Below, piece after piece: positions 43,187 through 53,310 of a stretch of 64,000 nt of DNA; positions within the stretch are counted from its first letter, which is position 1; each line of letters opens with the position of its first letter. Made by a program: the position numbers and the translations under genes. The stretch lies in assembly GCA_022828595.1 (NCBI GenBank), contig JAKGHH010000003.1, positions 56,223,759-56,287,758 on the forward strand, written 5' to 3'. Source of the stretch: Nelumbo lutea (Eukaryota; Streptophyta; Magnoliopsida; Proteales; Nelumbonaceae). The notes beneath the pieces are model-generated. The model worked only from the letters and a program-made list of their open reading frames with translations. It was not told where the DNA came from and searched no databases.

Positions 43187-44708
43187 ATGGTAGATAACAG
43201 TGATAGTAAACGTAGTGTGATGATATCTACTGACTACCTGAATGTCCAAATGACCTCCATTAAACTAAATGGAGAGAATTATGTCCCTTGGGCCAAGTCT
43301 GTAGAGGTCTTTCTAAAGGCAAAGAAGAAGGTAAAGCACATAAGAGAGGAGAAACCCCCCACTAGTTCTTAGGAGTATGAAGATTGGGAACAGGAAGATG
43401 CACAGATCATCACATGGTTGTGGAATAGTATGGAACCCAGAATCAGTGTGAACTTCATGTTTCTTGACACACCCAAAGAGGTGTGGGATCATGCTAAGAA
43501 ATTGTATTCTGGTCAGGATAATAAAACTAGGGTATATCAACTGTATTAGGAATACTTCAATCTGCAATAGGGAAATCAGAGCCTTGAGGAGTACTATGCC
43601 AGTATGAAAAATATTCGTAATGAGTTAAATGTCTATCACCCTCTCACTTCTGATGTCAAGGTTCAACAACAACAGAGAGAGCAGCTTGATGCGACTCGGT
43701 TGCTAGTGGGGCTGAAGTCTGAGTATGAACTAGTACGAGCCCAAATACTAGGAGAATCTGCCCTTCCATCTTTAGAGGAGGTGTTTGCTCGTCTTCGGAG
43801 GACTTCCATCTATGGACAACTCTAATATCTCAGATAAATCAACATTTGCAGTGTCAAGAGGACGAGGCGGCAGAAGTGGGGCTCGAGGAGCCCAGCCTGG
43901 CTGTGGTGGTAGTAGTGGTCCAGTGTATGGCCGGAGTGGTAGTGGTGGATCTACAAATATTCGTGGTGGTGGTCGTATTGGAGGTAGAGATTCAGGGGGA
44001 GCTCGTGGTAGAGGACATGGCTTGGGTCCACAGAGGTGTACTCGTTGTGGTTTGGATGGACATACTATTAACTACTGCTATGACTTACATGGTCCACCCT
44101 CGACGTGGGCCAACCATGCCATGACTAGTGACACTAGTTCCAGCTTTAGACAGGAGAACCGGTCAGCTGACCAGATGCCTTCTACCTCTTCAGATGGTCC
44201 AGGCAAGGAGATGGTGAGTGTTCCTCGTGATGAGTATGAAAGGTTTGTTCAATCCACGTCGCAACAGAACACAACTACCTTTGCACACTCAGGTATGGCT
44301 TGTTTGGCATCCACACCCAATCCCTGGATTATTGACTCTAGAGCCTCCGATCACATGATGGGAACTCCATGTGTGTCTTCATCTCTCACTCATTGCTCAA
44401 CATCACAATCTGTTGCCCTTGCTAATGGCTCCACATCATCTATTCGTGGTGTTGGTAATGTTGACCTAGACCCTGTGTCCCTATCCTCTGTTTTATATGT
44501 ACCTAAGCTTCCATTTAATCTTATGTCTGTTAGTAAGCTAACCAAGTCCCTTAATTGCTCCGTTACATTTTACCCCTCTATGTGTGTTTTTCAGGATCTC
44601 AAGATGGGGATGAAGATTGGTGGAGGGCATGAAGCCGGTGGACTGTATTATCTTGATGGTGGTGGAAGAACGTCAACGACCCTTCAGTCATCTATTTCTC
44701 CTCTCTAG
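43187..44708 (+). pseudogene. Copia-C gag-protease, broken
   Basis: The ATG at 43187 follows the leader. Gag: VQMTSIKLNGENYVPWAKSVEVFLKAK, then in-frame TAG at 43371, 43546 and 43568, and RLLVGLKSEYELVRAQIL. Near 43800 the frame shifts. A Gly/Arg-rich linker (about 43855-44030) leads to the zinc knuckle CTRCGLDGHTINYC (CX2CX4HX4C). The protease motif reads DSRASDHM instead of DSGASDHM: Gly to Arg by GGA to AGA at the active site. The end FGHPSLKVLKSL follows after TAG at 44706. Confidence 0.9.
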
Positions 44709-45392
44709 TGGCATTTCAGATTTGGTCATCCTTCGCTGAAAGTGCTGAAGTCCTTGGTCCCTTCATTGAGTCAACTTTCTGTTCTAGATTGTGAGTCGTG
44801 TCAATTTGGGAAACACCATCGTGTTCCCTTTAGTTCTAGGGTTGATAACCGTGTGTCGAGTCCTTTTTCTTTAATTCATTCATGGGGTCCTTATAAAGTG
44901 ATGTCATATAATGGACACAGATATTTTGTTATTTTTGTTGATTTTTCAAGAATGACGTGAGTTATTTGCATTCACATCAAAATTTTCCGTTTTGATAATG
45001 GCCATGAATACTTGTCTTCATCTTTTCAAGAATACTTGGACCAACATGGCATTATACACCAAATTTCATGTACCTACACCCCACAACAAAATGGGGTTGT
45101 TGAGAGAAAGAACCGACATCTTGTAGAGACGGCACGCTCACTCATGCACCACATGAATGCTCCCTAACCCTTTTGGAGTGATGCAATGCTCACCTCTTGT
45201 TTCTTAATTAATCGGATGCCTACGTCTATTCTTGATGGTCGTTCTCCTTTTAGTGTCTTGTTACCCAACATGTCTCTGTTTCCGCTTCCTCCTTGGGTAT
45301 TTGAGTGTGTTTGCTTCGTTCATAATTTGGGTCTCGGGATTGACAAGTTAGATGCGCGACCCCTTAAGTGTATGTTCCTTGGCTATTCCTAG
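44709..45392 (+). pseudogene. Copia-C integrase, internally deleted
   Basis: The finger Cys pair is in CESCQFGKHHRVPF. The core begins SLIHSWGPYKVMSYNGHRYFVIFVDFSRMT, then TGA at 44958. The stretch up to the second Asp is shortened; FRFDNGHEYLSSSFQEYLDQHGI and TPQQNGVVERKNRHLVETARSLMHHMNAP continue in another frame, with TAA at 45166. The DNA stops at KCMFLGYS, where the rest of integrase and most of RT were deleted. Confidence 0.88.
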
Positions 45393-46280
45393 GAACAACT
45401 TTCAGACAAAGGACCTTGGCAAATTGAAATACTTTTTGGGCAGAGAGGTAGCAAGATCTAAGCATGGCATTAATTTGTGTCAGAGGAAATATGTGCTTGA
45501 TTTACTAGAAGAAACAAGTTTGTTGGGTACTAAACCGACTGAGACACCTATGGAAACAAATATAGGCCGAGCAGTGATATAGGTGAAGTATTTGAAGACC
45601 CTGGCAGATACCGACGTGTTGTAGGCGTGCTAAACTACCTAACCTTTACTCGGCCAAATATTTCATTTGCGGTTAGTGTGGTGAGTCAGTTCATGCAGAA
45701 ACCTTTGGTCCTACATTGGAATGCAGTGCTAAGGATTGTGAGGTACTTGAAAGAAGCTCCTGGCTGTGGGTTACTGTACAAAAGTGGTGGAAAACTAGAA
45801 GTAGAAGGATACACTGATGCTGATTGGGCAGGTTCCATGTCTGATAGACGATCTACCACAGGCTATTGTACCTTCTTGGGGGGTAACCTGGTAATGTGGA
45901 AAAGTAAGAAGCAAATAGTTGTGGCCAAAAGCAGTGCAAAAGCAGAATATAGGGCCATGGCACATACTGCTTGTGAATTAGTGTGGCTAAGGAACCTTCT
46001 AAAGGAGATAGGATATGACATCAGTACTCCAATGAAGCTCTATTGTGACAATTAGGCAGCGGTTCATATTTCTTCCAATCCGATGTTCCATGAAAGAACC
46101 AAGCACATCGAAGCTGACTGTCATTTTGTGAGAGAGAAGGTGCTGAATGGAGTGATAGAGACTGCATATGTTAATATGGGAAATCAGTGGGCAGACTTGT
46201 TTACAAAAGGTTTGAGTCGGGGGAGAATGGACTACATATGTAACAAGCTGGAATTATATGATATATACTCACCAACTTGA
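45393..46280 (+). pseudogene. Copia-C reverse transcriptase end and RNase H
   Basis: Integrase runs directly into QTKDLGKLKYFLGREVARSKHG, the part after the RT catalytic motif. So the region with WVFTVKY and YVDD, over 1 kb in related elements, is missing. RNase H follows: EVEGYTDADWAGSMSDRRSTTGYC, SSAKAEYRAMAHTACELVWLRNLL, CDN with TAG (46053) for Gln, and HFVREKV to the polypurine tract. A shift near 45590 separates the first two parts. The RNase H Glu in SSAEAEY has become Lys. Confidence 0.9.
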
Positions 46281-46287
46281 GGGGGAG

Positions 46288-46583
46288 TGTTAGTGAAGGG
46301 GTATTTCGGTCTTTGTACATGTTGATAGTGTTGATATGTACTATTATGTTAGTTCGAGTGCCTCATACCTGAATAAGGGCACTTATGTCTTTTCCAATTA
46401 CATTAATAATATAATAACAAGTCTGGCCGAAACGAGGGTTGACTTTCTTCCTATTTTCGAACCAGACCTTTTCTGTTCTCCTTCCTCTTTCTTCCTTCTT
46501 CTTTCCTCTCTTCCTTCTTGCTGTTTACTTTACTTTTCAGCTAACAAACAAAACAGACTTCTAGGGCAGGCCGAACTTCAACA
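46288..46583 (+). repeat. Copia-C 3' LTR
   Basis: It starts TGTTAGTGAAGGGG after the polypurine tract TTGAGGGGGAG (46277-46287), ends CTTCAACA, and is followed by the target duplication GACCT. Confidence 0.95.
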
Positions 46584-46588
46584 GACCT

Positions 46589-48135
46589 AAACAACTATGA
46601 CATAACATGATACGACTAGTGGACTTTGAAACAAACATAGTTCTCTGAGGTTGTACTTGGCTCTGTTCAGACATGTCTAGATATATCCCATTCGCCTCAT
46701 GGCCACTTCCAATCACCTACTGAAATTTCATTGTCCTGATAAACACAATATGAAGGGAAAATAAGTCCTGCAATTTAGGGATTTAGTCAAATTACCAAGA
46801 GCAAATTGGTATTAAGTTTAGGTACACGAAGAACAGATGATAAGGTCAAGGCATGTAAGACCTTGATGTCTCCCTTTCTCATGGTAGAGCAAGGGAGCCA
46901 TCAACAAGGGATATCTTGTCTCGCCAAAAAGGAGTTGGTAAGAGGTGAATAAATGTGAAATGTTGGTCATATGGTCAAAGGCACCAGAATCAATTACCCA
47001 AGGGAATTTATAAGTACCTCAAATAGTAGCACGATTTGCAGTGGCACGAATACCTGAGTGTGCATATGTAGAGGAAGGAATTTCTCTGATGAAGTAGATG
47101 TTGTAGCAGTAGACATCAGATGATTGATTATTCGGCAATACTTCTCATACTTAGTCCTAACAACTGAAAGTTGCTCTCTCACTGATTTCTCACCACCTTG
47201 CCCCTATTCATTCTATGAGGAGGTGGCTACATTTGCATTTCCACCTTTTCATTCTCAATCCTTTTTCCACTGTTTCCATTCTTGAGTCTGGCAAGAATAA
47301 GCTCTAGGTGTAGCTTTCAACAGGTGTCTTTACTATGTTTAGGCTTCTTGCAATACTCACAGATAACATCTTTCTTCCCAGTGTTGACCTTTGGCTTCAT
47401 CCTGGCATTCGCATAGTGATCAACCTGTGGCTTTACAAACTGAACCTGTCTTTTGCTCTCCGTACCACTCACCATGGCATAAGCCTGAGACAAAGTCACC
47501 TCATCCTCTGCCAAAACATTTTGCCTCACAATATCGTACTCCAGGTTGAGTCTGGTGACGAACTTAAAGACCCAATTTCTTTCCACCAACTTCCTATGTG
47601 TGTCTATATCCTTTGTATTACCCCAAACAACAGTCTCCATTAAATCAACCTCCTGCCAAAGAGATTTCAGCATGGAGAAGTAGGCAGCTAAGGTCTTCTC
47701 CCCCTTGTCTTAGATTATTCACATCATTCTTCAATTTGTAGGCTTGGGCAACAACATTCAGCTTTTGGGATTAGGTCTTCGTGACACTATTCCACACTTC
47801 CTTTGCAGTTTCGATCCACATTTAATGCTGACTAGTATGTGGTTGCATAGAGTTCACTAACCAATCCACTATTGTGTAGTTTTCCTGCATCCTCCTTTCA
47901 TATCTGGGGTCATCCTCCGCCCCTTTCTTCTTTCTCCCGGTAATGTAACCCCAATTCCCTCTACTACATACATGTATTTTAATTGACCGAGACCAAGCTA
48001 AATAATTGGTTCCATCCAGCTTCATAGTGGTTACTGCTCCTAACAGTCTCCACTGGCCTTCCATATTCAAACCTGGAATCTGTGGGATATTTGGTTTCTC
48101 CTCCAGTTTGCTCCATTGAATGAATAGATGCAAAC
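46589..48135 (-). pseudogene. Copia-B gag and protease, broken
   Basis: From 48133 leftward: MEGQWRLLGAVTTMKLDGTNYLAWSRSIKIHV (gag N-terminus), then, after shifts, SLWQEVDLMETVVWGNTKDIDTHRKLVERNWVFKFVTRLN and YDIVRQNVLAEDEVTLSQAYAMVSG. The zinc knuckle CEYCKKPKHSKDTC follows (47360-47317). Near 46990 the protease start WVIDSGAFDHM is readable in a shifted frame, with Ser to Phe after the active site. The remaining protease continues to the Copia-C junction at 46589. It resembles Copia-A gag, so the two are related families. Confidence 0.85.
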
Positions 48136-48501
48136 AAGAATCAAATTAGGGTTTTACTAAACTAGATTTGCTATTCCAAGCAAAGAACTACTCTTCAACC
48201 ACCCAAAAGGCCAAAACTAGGGTTTCATAGGACCTGATAGAATGGGAGGAGAGAAACTTCAATTGCTTCTTTTAGAGGTTCCAGAACTCTATCCAACACA
48301 AACCACCCTTGATAAAAATCAAAGATCTCCCCTTTGATCCCTAAGCACCAGCTTCAAAGTGTCTCTAGGAGACCTGTTTCAAGATTTCTTCAGTTATATA
48401 GGGTTAAAAATCTCCTAGAACCTGCCTTGGGCTTCAACTAAGGATGAAAATCTCCACAAAAACTCTCCAAAAATCTCCCTAACTAAGCTGATACTAAGCT
48501 G

Positions 48502-48816
48502 TAAAACACACTTGCAATAATTTAGAAAATATAGAAAAGAGAAGAAAAGAAAGAAGGAAAATAAGTTTCAGTGTAAACTTGTGAAAGAAGGAAGAAGAAG
48601 AGAAGAGTTTGATCCTCTCTCTAGCCCCACCCCCAAGACATCTTTTATTCTCTTAATTCTAAAATGAGTACAATTCCCTGGATGCCCTTAATAGGGAGGC
48701 CAGCACTAAAGAGTTAATAAAACAAAACAAGAGGCCCATAACTGAAAGAACATAAACTTGGACTTAAAAGAAATAAAAACACTAAGGTCCATTTGGCCCA
48801 TTCTCACTATGGAGAC
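48502..48816 (-). repeat. Copia-B 5' LTR
   Basis: It matches the 34024-34309 LTR and the solo LTR at 23725. On the minus strand it is followed by TTAGTATCAGCTTAG, a decayed primer-binding site. The outer end next to 48816 (CTCACTA) has lost the usual ACA. Confidence 0.75.
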
Positions 48817-49586
48817 CTTTAGTTTTTATCTGTCTTTCATCTGTTAGAACAGAATAGAGGCTGCCCCAGATTTTTTTTTTTTTCCTCAGAGCTTGAAAGA
48901 TGGCTTCTATTTTTCCTTCTTGTCTGGTTATATTGAAACTTGAAATAGGGGAACTTTGACAACTATTGTACTATGCTTGGTCAAGATCTGGCCATTTGGG
49001 AACCCTCTGACTTGATCCTAACTTTGATGGAATAGATCAGGCAAATTTTCTCAATGCCCAACTTAGATACAACTCATGGAACATGAGTGGTTGTTTGACA
49101 CCATATCACTTGTGCAGACTTCTAATTATGTTGATTCAAGATCTCTACATGAATATGCATCCAATACTCACAATTAAGTGGATGCAGAGTTCTGTCATCA
49201 AGAAAAAGGATGAACCATGCAGTGTCTATTGACTCCATTGTCAAGATATTTTATCATCCTTTTTAATCTTGCAAATTACTAGTTTTCTTAAAGAGATTGC
49301 TTGTTGAACAAGCTAGGGTTTCTTGCTACACCTTTATTTTTGGGGAGTTTGTTAAACATCCCATTTTTAAAAGCCATGCACACCATGGTAAAAAGAGAAA
49401 GAAATATAACAAAAGTCAAAACACGGGATTGTTTTTATCTAATAGAAGTGTCTTTTGACTAATCGTAAGGGGTAGCTTCCCTCATAAAAAGGGATGTGCT
49501 AAAATCACTCCCCTCTTTTTTTTTCCTATGAAAGCCATATACACACTTCCTCATCTTTATTGAAATAATAGGTATTGAAGGCCTTT
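48817..49586. other. PCS: PCS intron 7, 3' part, nothing recognised
   Basis: Intronic sequence with T-rich runs near 48872. No gene or repeat identified. Confidence 0.55.
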
Positions 49587-49601
49587 CACTCTACAACTTA
49601 G

Positions 49602-49666
49602 TTTTTTTTTTTTTTTTGGTGAATAACAGTAACTGATTTATTAAATTAATAGAGTGTACAGAGGGG
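49602..49666 (-). mobile_element. 65-bp LINE remnant with 15-bp target duplication
   Basis: Poly(T) then GGTGAATAACAGTAACTGATTT, a LINE 3' end on the minus strand. Flanks CACTCTACAACTTAG (49587-49601) and CACTCTGCAAATTAG (49667-49681) match at 13 of 15. Confidence 0.8.
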
Positions 49667-49681
49667 CACTCTGCAAATTAG

Positions 49682-50250
49682 TATGCATCAAGAGAAGGGA
49701 TTTTCCTCTGTTTTGATGGCAAGGCACCATCTTCTCCTTCGGTTCATGAGATGTAATTGTCCCCATCCTACCTTTCACCCCACACAAAGATTTTAGTTTT
49801 TTCCGTCCTTTCATCTTTAATATCTCCCTTAATGCAATTTGGCCTTAAAGCTTCTACAAGTTTGTGCAAGTTAGTTCATCTTTGTTCGTTGGCAACTTGG
49901 TTGTATCAATATTATACAGAACTTGGATTTCAAAACTTAAATCACTTACCAAAAGGACAGGTCCACTTTTGCAGATTAAAAAATAAACTTTATTTAATTT
50001 TTTATTTTTAAGCATGACCTTTTATTGGTGTTAAGATGTTCTTGAGCTTTCTCTAGGTGTTCATGTGTTCTGTATTGAATGTAAAAGAAAATGAAACCCC
50101 AGAAAAGAAATAACAAAAACTGCATTGCCCACCCAAACCCAGAAAAGAAATATGCAAAGAAGAGAATTTCACGTTGGTTTACTTGCTTGCTTTTGAATCA
50201 GACGAGATGGTGTATTGTAGAATTCTCATTGTCGTTTATGGTTGTGACAG
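49682..50250 (+). other. PCS: PCS intron 7, end
   Basis: An open frame of 84 codons at 49757-50011 has no recognisable content. The intron ends with the acceptor GTTGTGACAG. Confidence 0.55.
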
Positions 50251-50340
50251 GTGCTGCACTTGCGACAGCAACTTAAATTCCTCAGGAGATGCCAAGACAA
50301 AGAGGTAATTGATGACCTCAGCACACCTTCAGTCTCTTAG
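50251..50340 (+). CDS. PCS: Phytochelatin synthase, exon 8 (C-terminus)
   Basis: Phase-0 exon giving 29 residues, VLHLRQQLKFLRRCQDKEVIDDLSTPSVS, and TAG at 50338-50340 (the residues are named here in two parts: VLHLRQQLKFLRRC and QDKEVIDDL). It aligns with the C-terminal end VLHLR.QL..L..CQ of plant PCS. The acceptor is GACAG. It is joined to exon 7 across 18 kb. A GT at 50305 could act as a donor, but no in-frame continuation was found. No clear poly(A) signal was assigned. Confidence 0.92.
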   Translation: MLHLRQQLKFLRRCQDKEVIDDLSTPSVS

Positions 50341-50388
50341 CATTTGTTTATGGTTAAGTTTCTTTACTAACCATTTATCTTCTCTTCA

Positions 50389-50697
50389 TTGAGGAGTACT
50401 ATTGTTATCATCTATGAAATTGTAATCCATGAACCAGAAACTTTGAGCAAACTAAGTAGATATGATCATGTGAAGAGCATATCACTTTATTTGTTCAAAA
50501 GCAAGGCCATGTCTGAAATTTGGCATGGTTCAAAGTGCAAAGTAGTCGTCTTCTATGTATCAGCGGAGTTTGCAATGACCAACAAAACCAGAGTTTACGT
50601 CACTTCGCCACCAGGTTCTGGAGTTGAAGCAATGATGAATGTAGCCAAGGAAATGGAGAGATTACTGATATCCATTTTTGAACTGGCACATCCCTAG
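50389..50697 (+). CDS. Unrecognised 103-codon frame just after PCS
   Basis: The frame opens at a TTG; the first ATG is at 50509, in MSEIWHGSKCKVVVFYVSAE, leaving 63 codons. It ends at TAG 50695-50697. The sequence looks protein-like (VYVTSPPGSGVEAMMNVAKEME, no low complexity) but I recognise no family. It starts 49 bases after the PCS stop, so it may lie in the PCS 3' untranslated region, be a remnant exon of another gene, or be chance. Splicing from 50305 into 50394 or 50397 would not keep this frame. Confidence 0.2.
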   Translation: MRSTIVIIYEIVIHEPETLSKLSRYDHVKSISLYLFKSKAMSEIWHGSKCKVVVFYVSAEFAMTNKTRVYVTSPPGSGVEAMMNVAKEMERLLISIFELAHP

Positions 50698-51053
50698 TGA
50701 AAAGACAGAACCCACAGTTTGTTATCACAGAAGCCAAAGCATGGGGATGATTTTTTTTTTCTTTTTTTCTGGTAAAGCATGGAGACGATTTTGTGTTTAG
50801 ACATGTACTCTTCGAGTGATATTAGGGCTATGCCCCCTTTATAAGAAATCTTAGTGCCCAACATGGAAAAACAGAGAGAACCTTGTATTAAACCTAAAGC
50901 TGATCTATTTAAATCAAAGTGTGTAATTAGTCATCTTAAGCTTGCGTCCTGATTTTCATCCCATTTAATTTTAGCAAAATCGATTATCCTTTCTATATTC
51001 TATTATTAGCGGGGACCCGTGTGATGCATGGGATTTATTAAGCGTAAGCTAAA
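50698..51053 (+). other. Downstream of PCS
   Basis: Probably the PCS 3' flank. AAGCATGGGGATGATTTT and AAGCATGGAGACGATTTT repeat near 50737 and 50776 around T-rich sequence. GACCCGTGTGATGCATGGG near 51013 resembles a word common in plant repeats. Confidence 0.4.
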
Positions 51054-51062
51054 TAATAAAAA

Positions 51063-51499
51063 TGGTCATTTACCAAAATACCCATTATAGTTTTATGGAT
51101 TTACTAAAATCTATCCTATTAGTTAGCATTTTACTAAAACACCACTTATAAATTGCAATGGATTTAATCAATCTTCAATTAGATGATAGTGGAAATGACA
51201 GTGTTGACCTTAATGTTCATTTAAATAAATTTAATCGAAATAAAATAAAATAAAATTCCCTTAATAAGACAGAAAAACACTATTGGATATATTTGGTCAA
51301 CTTTGTTATTTGTAAAAGAAAGTGTTAAGGGTATTTTTGGAATAAAAATCATGGGTTTAATGGCAAAACAAACACTCCTTAATGAAATGTTGATTAAGTA
51401 AATAAGTTGCAAAATATATGAGATGTTTTAGTAAAATGAAAACTATAAGGTAGGTTTAAGTAAATGTGAAACCATAAGGTGTGTTCTAGTAAAGGACCC
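51063..51499. mobile_element. Mutator-like MITE (437 bp) with 9-bp target duplication
   Basis: Long inverted repeats of about 80 bases: left GGTCATTTACCAAAATACCC..., right reverse complement GGGTCCTTTACTAGAACACACC.... TAGTTTT and CATTTTACTAAAAC occur at matching places. Flanks TAATAAAAA (51054-51062) and TAATAGAAA (51500-51508) match at 8 of 9. Long inverted repeats with 9-bp duplications are typical of Mutator-like elements. No transposase. Confidence 0.8.
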
Positions 51500-51508
51500 T
51501 AATAGAAA

Positions 51509-51955
51509 CACATAAGAGTACAATTGTTTTATATTTTTTAAAATTTTAAATAATTAATAATTATTCATATTTTATATATTATTTTTAATAATTTTTTATA
51601 ATACAAAAGTAACAATAATTAATTTCAGTTAGGTTTATTCATTAAACTGTTGAAACTAACCAACCCGATCAACTCGACCTGAGTAGGTCGGTTTTCAAGT
51701 ATTTTAAGTCAACTTTGGTTAAAAAATTTTCCAATTCAACCAAGTTGGATCAGTTTTCACTTTGGCCATTTGTAAACCAACCAAAATCGAATGACTTAAC
51801 TAAAGATATATATTAATATTTTATATTTTTAATATAATTTTAAATATGGAAAAGTGGGAAATTTCCCATTTTTCTTAGTCTGAAATGTTTTATATCATAA
51901 ATCTAACTTTTAAATTTATTTTTTAATAATTATAATGTATATAGGTTAACCTCGT
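51509..51955. other. AT-rich intergenic sequence
   Basis: Contains GACCAAC/TTGGTT words near 51660-51790 resembling the hAT-like element at 24578, but no element ends were found. Confidence 0.4.
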
Positions 51956-51962
51956 TTTTTTA

Positions 51963-53310
51963 GGGAAAATTCCCGATCAATACCTTATACTTTGGCTTTA
52001 GTGACAATTTGGTTCTTGAACTTTAAAATGTGACAATCTAATATCCGAACTTCCGAAATGTGACCGTTAACTATTAACCAGGATGTAAACAAGCATGATT
52101 ATCCATCACATTTTCAATAACTGATTGGGATGATTTTTTGAAATGATGAAAATGACCTCTACCATATTAACTTTTCCTTGCGAGTCGGAACCATTGTTCA
52201 TTGCTCTAGTGTTCCAAACAGATCAGTTCTCCCCACAACACTGGAAAATCTGAAATCAATGGGAAAACATAGCTGGAGATCATTTACCGCCATTGCTAGC
52301 GCAAGAGAAGACGAACGCTAGTTGCTAGCGTCGGAGAAGACAAACAAGTTTTTTTTTTGCTATTTTGTTTCTATTATTTTTCTATGTAACTAATTACTGG
52401 GGTGATGGTTGACAGAGGATGGTCACTGGTCACTGGTCAAGCATTGACCATCCTCCATCAATCAGGATAATCGGCCAGTGAGTCTTGAATTGGACCATTT
52501 AGAAGTTCTTTCTTTCCATGAATCTAAAGATGAAGAAAAGGAAGAGGCTGAAAGAGAAGAATCATCTGGGTTTGTGCAAGTGCAACTGCATTGCATTAGG
52601 AGGAAGAGATGAGTGAGGAACTATGGCAAACTCAGGTTTTGAGGAGCTCCATTAGATGCGAAGAAGATAAAACGGTAGGTCATGCTTAAGAGAGGATGAG
52701 AGGATGTATTGGGTTTCTGGTCAAGTTGTTTAACCAGGAAGGAAAACAGGTCGACTCGAGAGTTAAATTTATGGTAAAAAAAGTATTTTAATAATTTTAG
52801 TGCAAAGAATTAGAAGTTAATGCCTAACTAGTGATTATTGATCATCCTCCGTCAACCATCAGGCGTTAGTCCGTCCCTTCGTAGGAGTGATGGTAAGAAC
52901 TTACTGCAAAAAGGAAACAGGGAGCCCTCTGCAGTAGCACTAAAAAGAAAAAAAAAAAAGCTCGGGAATGATGGAAAAAGCTTACCATAATATTATCACA
53001 AAGCAACTGCAAATTGAGGATAAGGCAATAGGGAGCCCTCTGCATGCTCAGCAATGAAGATTGGAGATCCTCCGTCGTCAGTCTTCCAACCCAAGATTGA
53101 AGAGGAAAGAGTCTTTTTCCCTTCGTTTATTTGTTTAAAGAGAAAGGGTAAAATGGTTCAAAAATTAACAAGGGTAATTTTGACATTTTCTAATTATTTA
53201 ATCCACATATGGTATCACATGATGGTAGGTACTGGATTGTCACATTTTGAAGTTTGGGAACCAAATTGTCACTAGAGCCAAAGTATAGGGTATTGATTGG
53301 GAATTTTCCC
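51963..53310. mobile_element. Mutator-like element with long inverted repeats (1,348 bp), possible Pack-MULE
   Basis: The left 80 bases (GGGAAAATTCCCGATCAATA, ACTTTGGCTTTAGTGACAAT) match the reverse complement of the right end (GGGAAAATTCCCAATCAATA, ACTTTGGCTCTAGTGACAAT) closely. Both flanks are TTTTTTA, too simple to be proof. The interior of about 1.2 kb differs from other repeats here. It has GCTAGCG...AGAAGAC repeated near 52295 and 52325, an AGGGAGCCCTCTGCA direct repeat near 52919 and 53028, and purine-rich coding-like sequence near 52500-52620. No transposase was seen; captured host sequence is possible but not shown. Confidence 0.7.

Larger units (their letters stand above)
38645..46583 (+). 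mobile_element. Ty1/copia retrotransposon Copia-C with 5-bp target duplication
   Basis: Two LTRs (38645-38927 and 46288-46583) are flanked by GACCT (38640-38644 and 46584-46588). A perfect primer-binding site follows the 5' LTR and a polypurine tract precedes the 3' LTR. The interior encodes gag, protease, part of integrase, the end of RT and RNase H. A truncated Ty3/gypsy element (about 39200-42948) lies in its leader. Deletions in integrase and RT make it non-autonomous. It inserted into Copia-B in the sense direction of PCS. Confidence 0.95.
34024..48816 (-). mobile_element. Ty1/copia retrotransposon Copia-B, antisense, with nested insertions
   Basis: Read from 48816 to 34024 it has a 5' LTR, gag with zinc knuckle, protease, integrase, reverse transcriptase, RNase H, polypurine tract and 3' LTR. 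Copia-C (38645-46583) sits inside it between protease and integrase. A hAT-like MITE (35273-35886) and a tandem duplication of its LTR end disturb its 3' part. Own sequence without Copia-C is about 6.9 kb. All coding parts have frameshifts. It lies in PCS intron 7 against the gene's direction. Confidence 0.9.

Noticed and set aside
43855..44100. Gly-rich segment as a host glycine-rich RNA-binding protein
   Set aside because: It is the linker before the gag zinc knuckle of Copia-C, continuous with protease downstream.
49757..50011. 84-codon open frame in intron 7 as a gene
   Set aside because: No recognisable content, AT-rich, inside the PCS intron.
50305..50697. Extra PCS exon joining donor 50305 to an acceptor near 50394
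   Set aside because: Phase 0 from exon 8 does not match the open frame after 50389, and the alternative acceptor at 50397 meets a stop quickly; the TAG at 50338 fits the family C-terminus.
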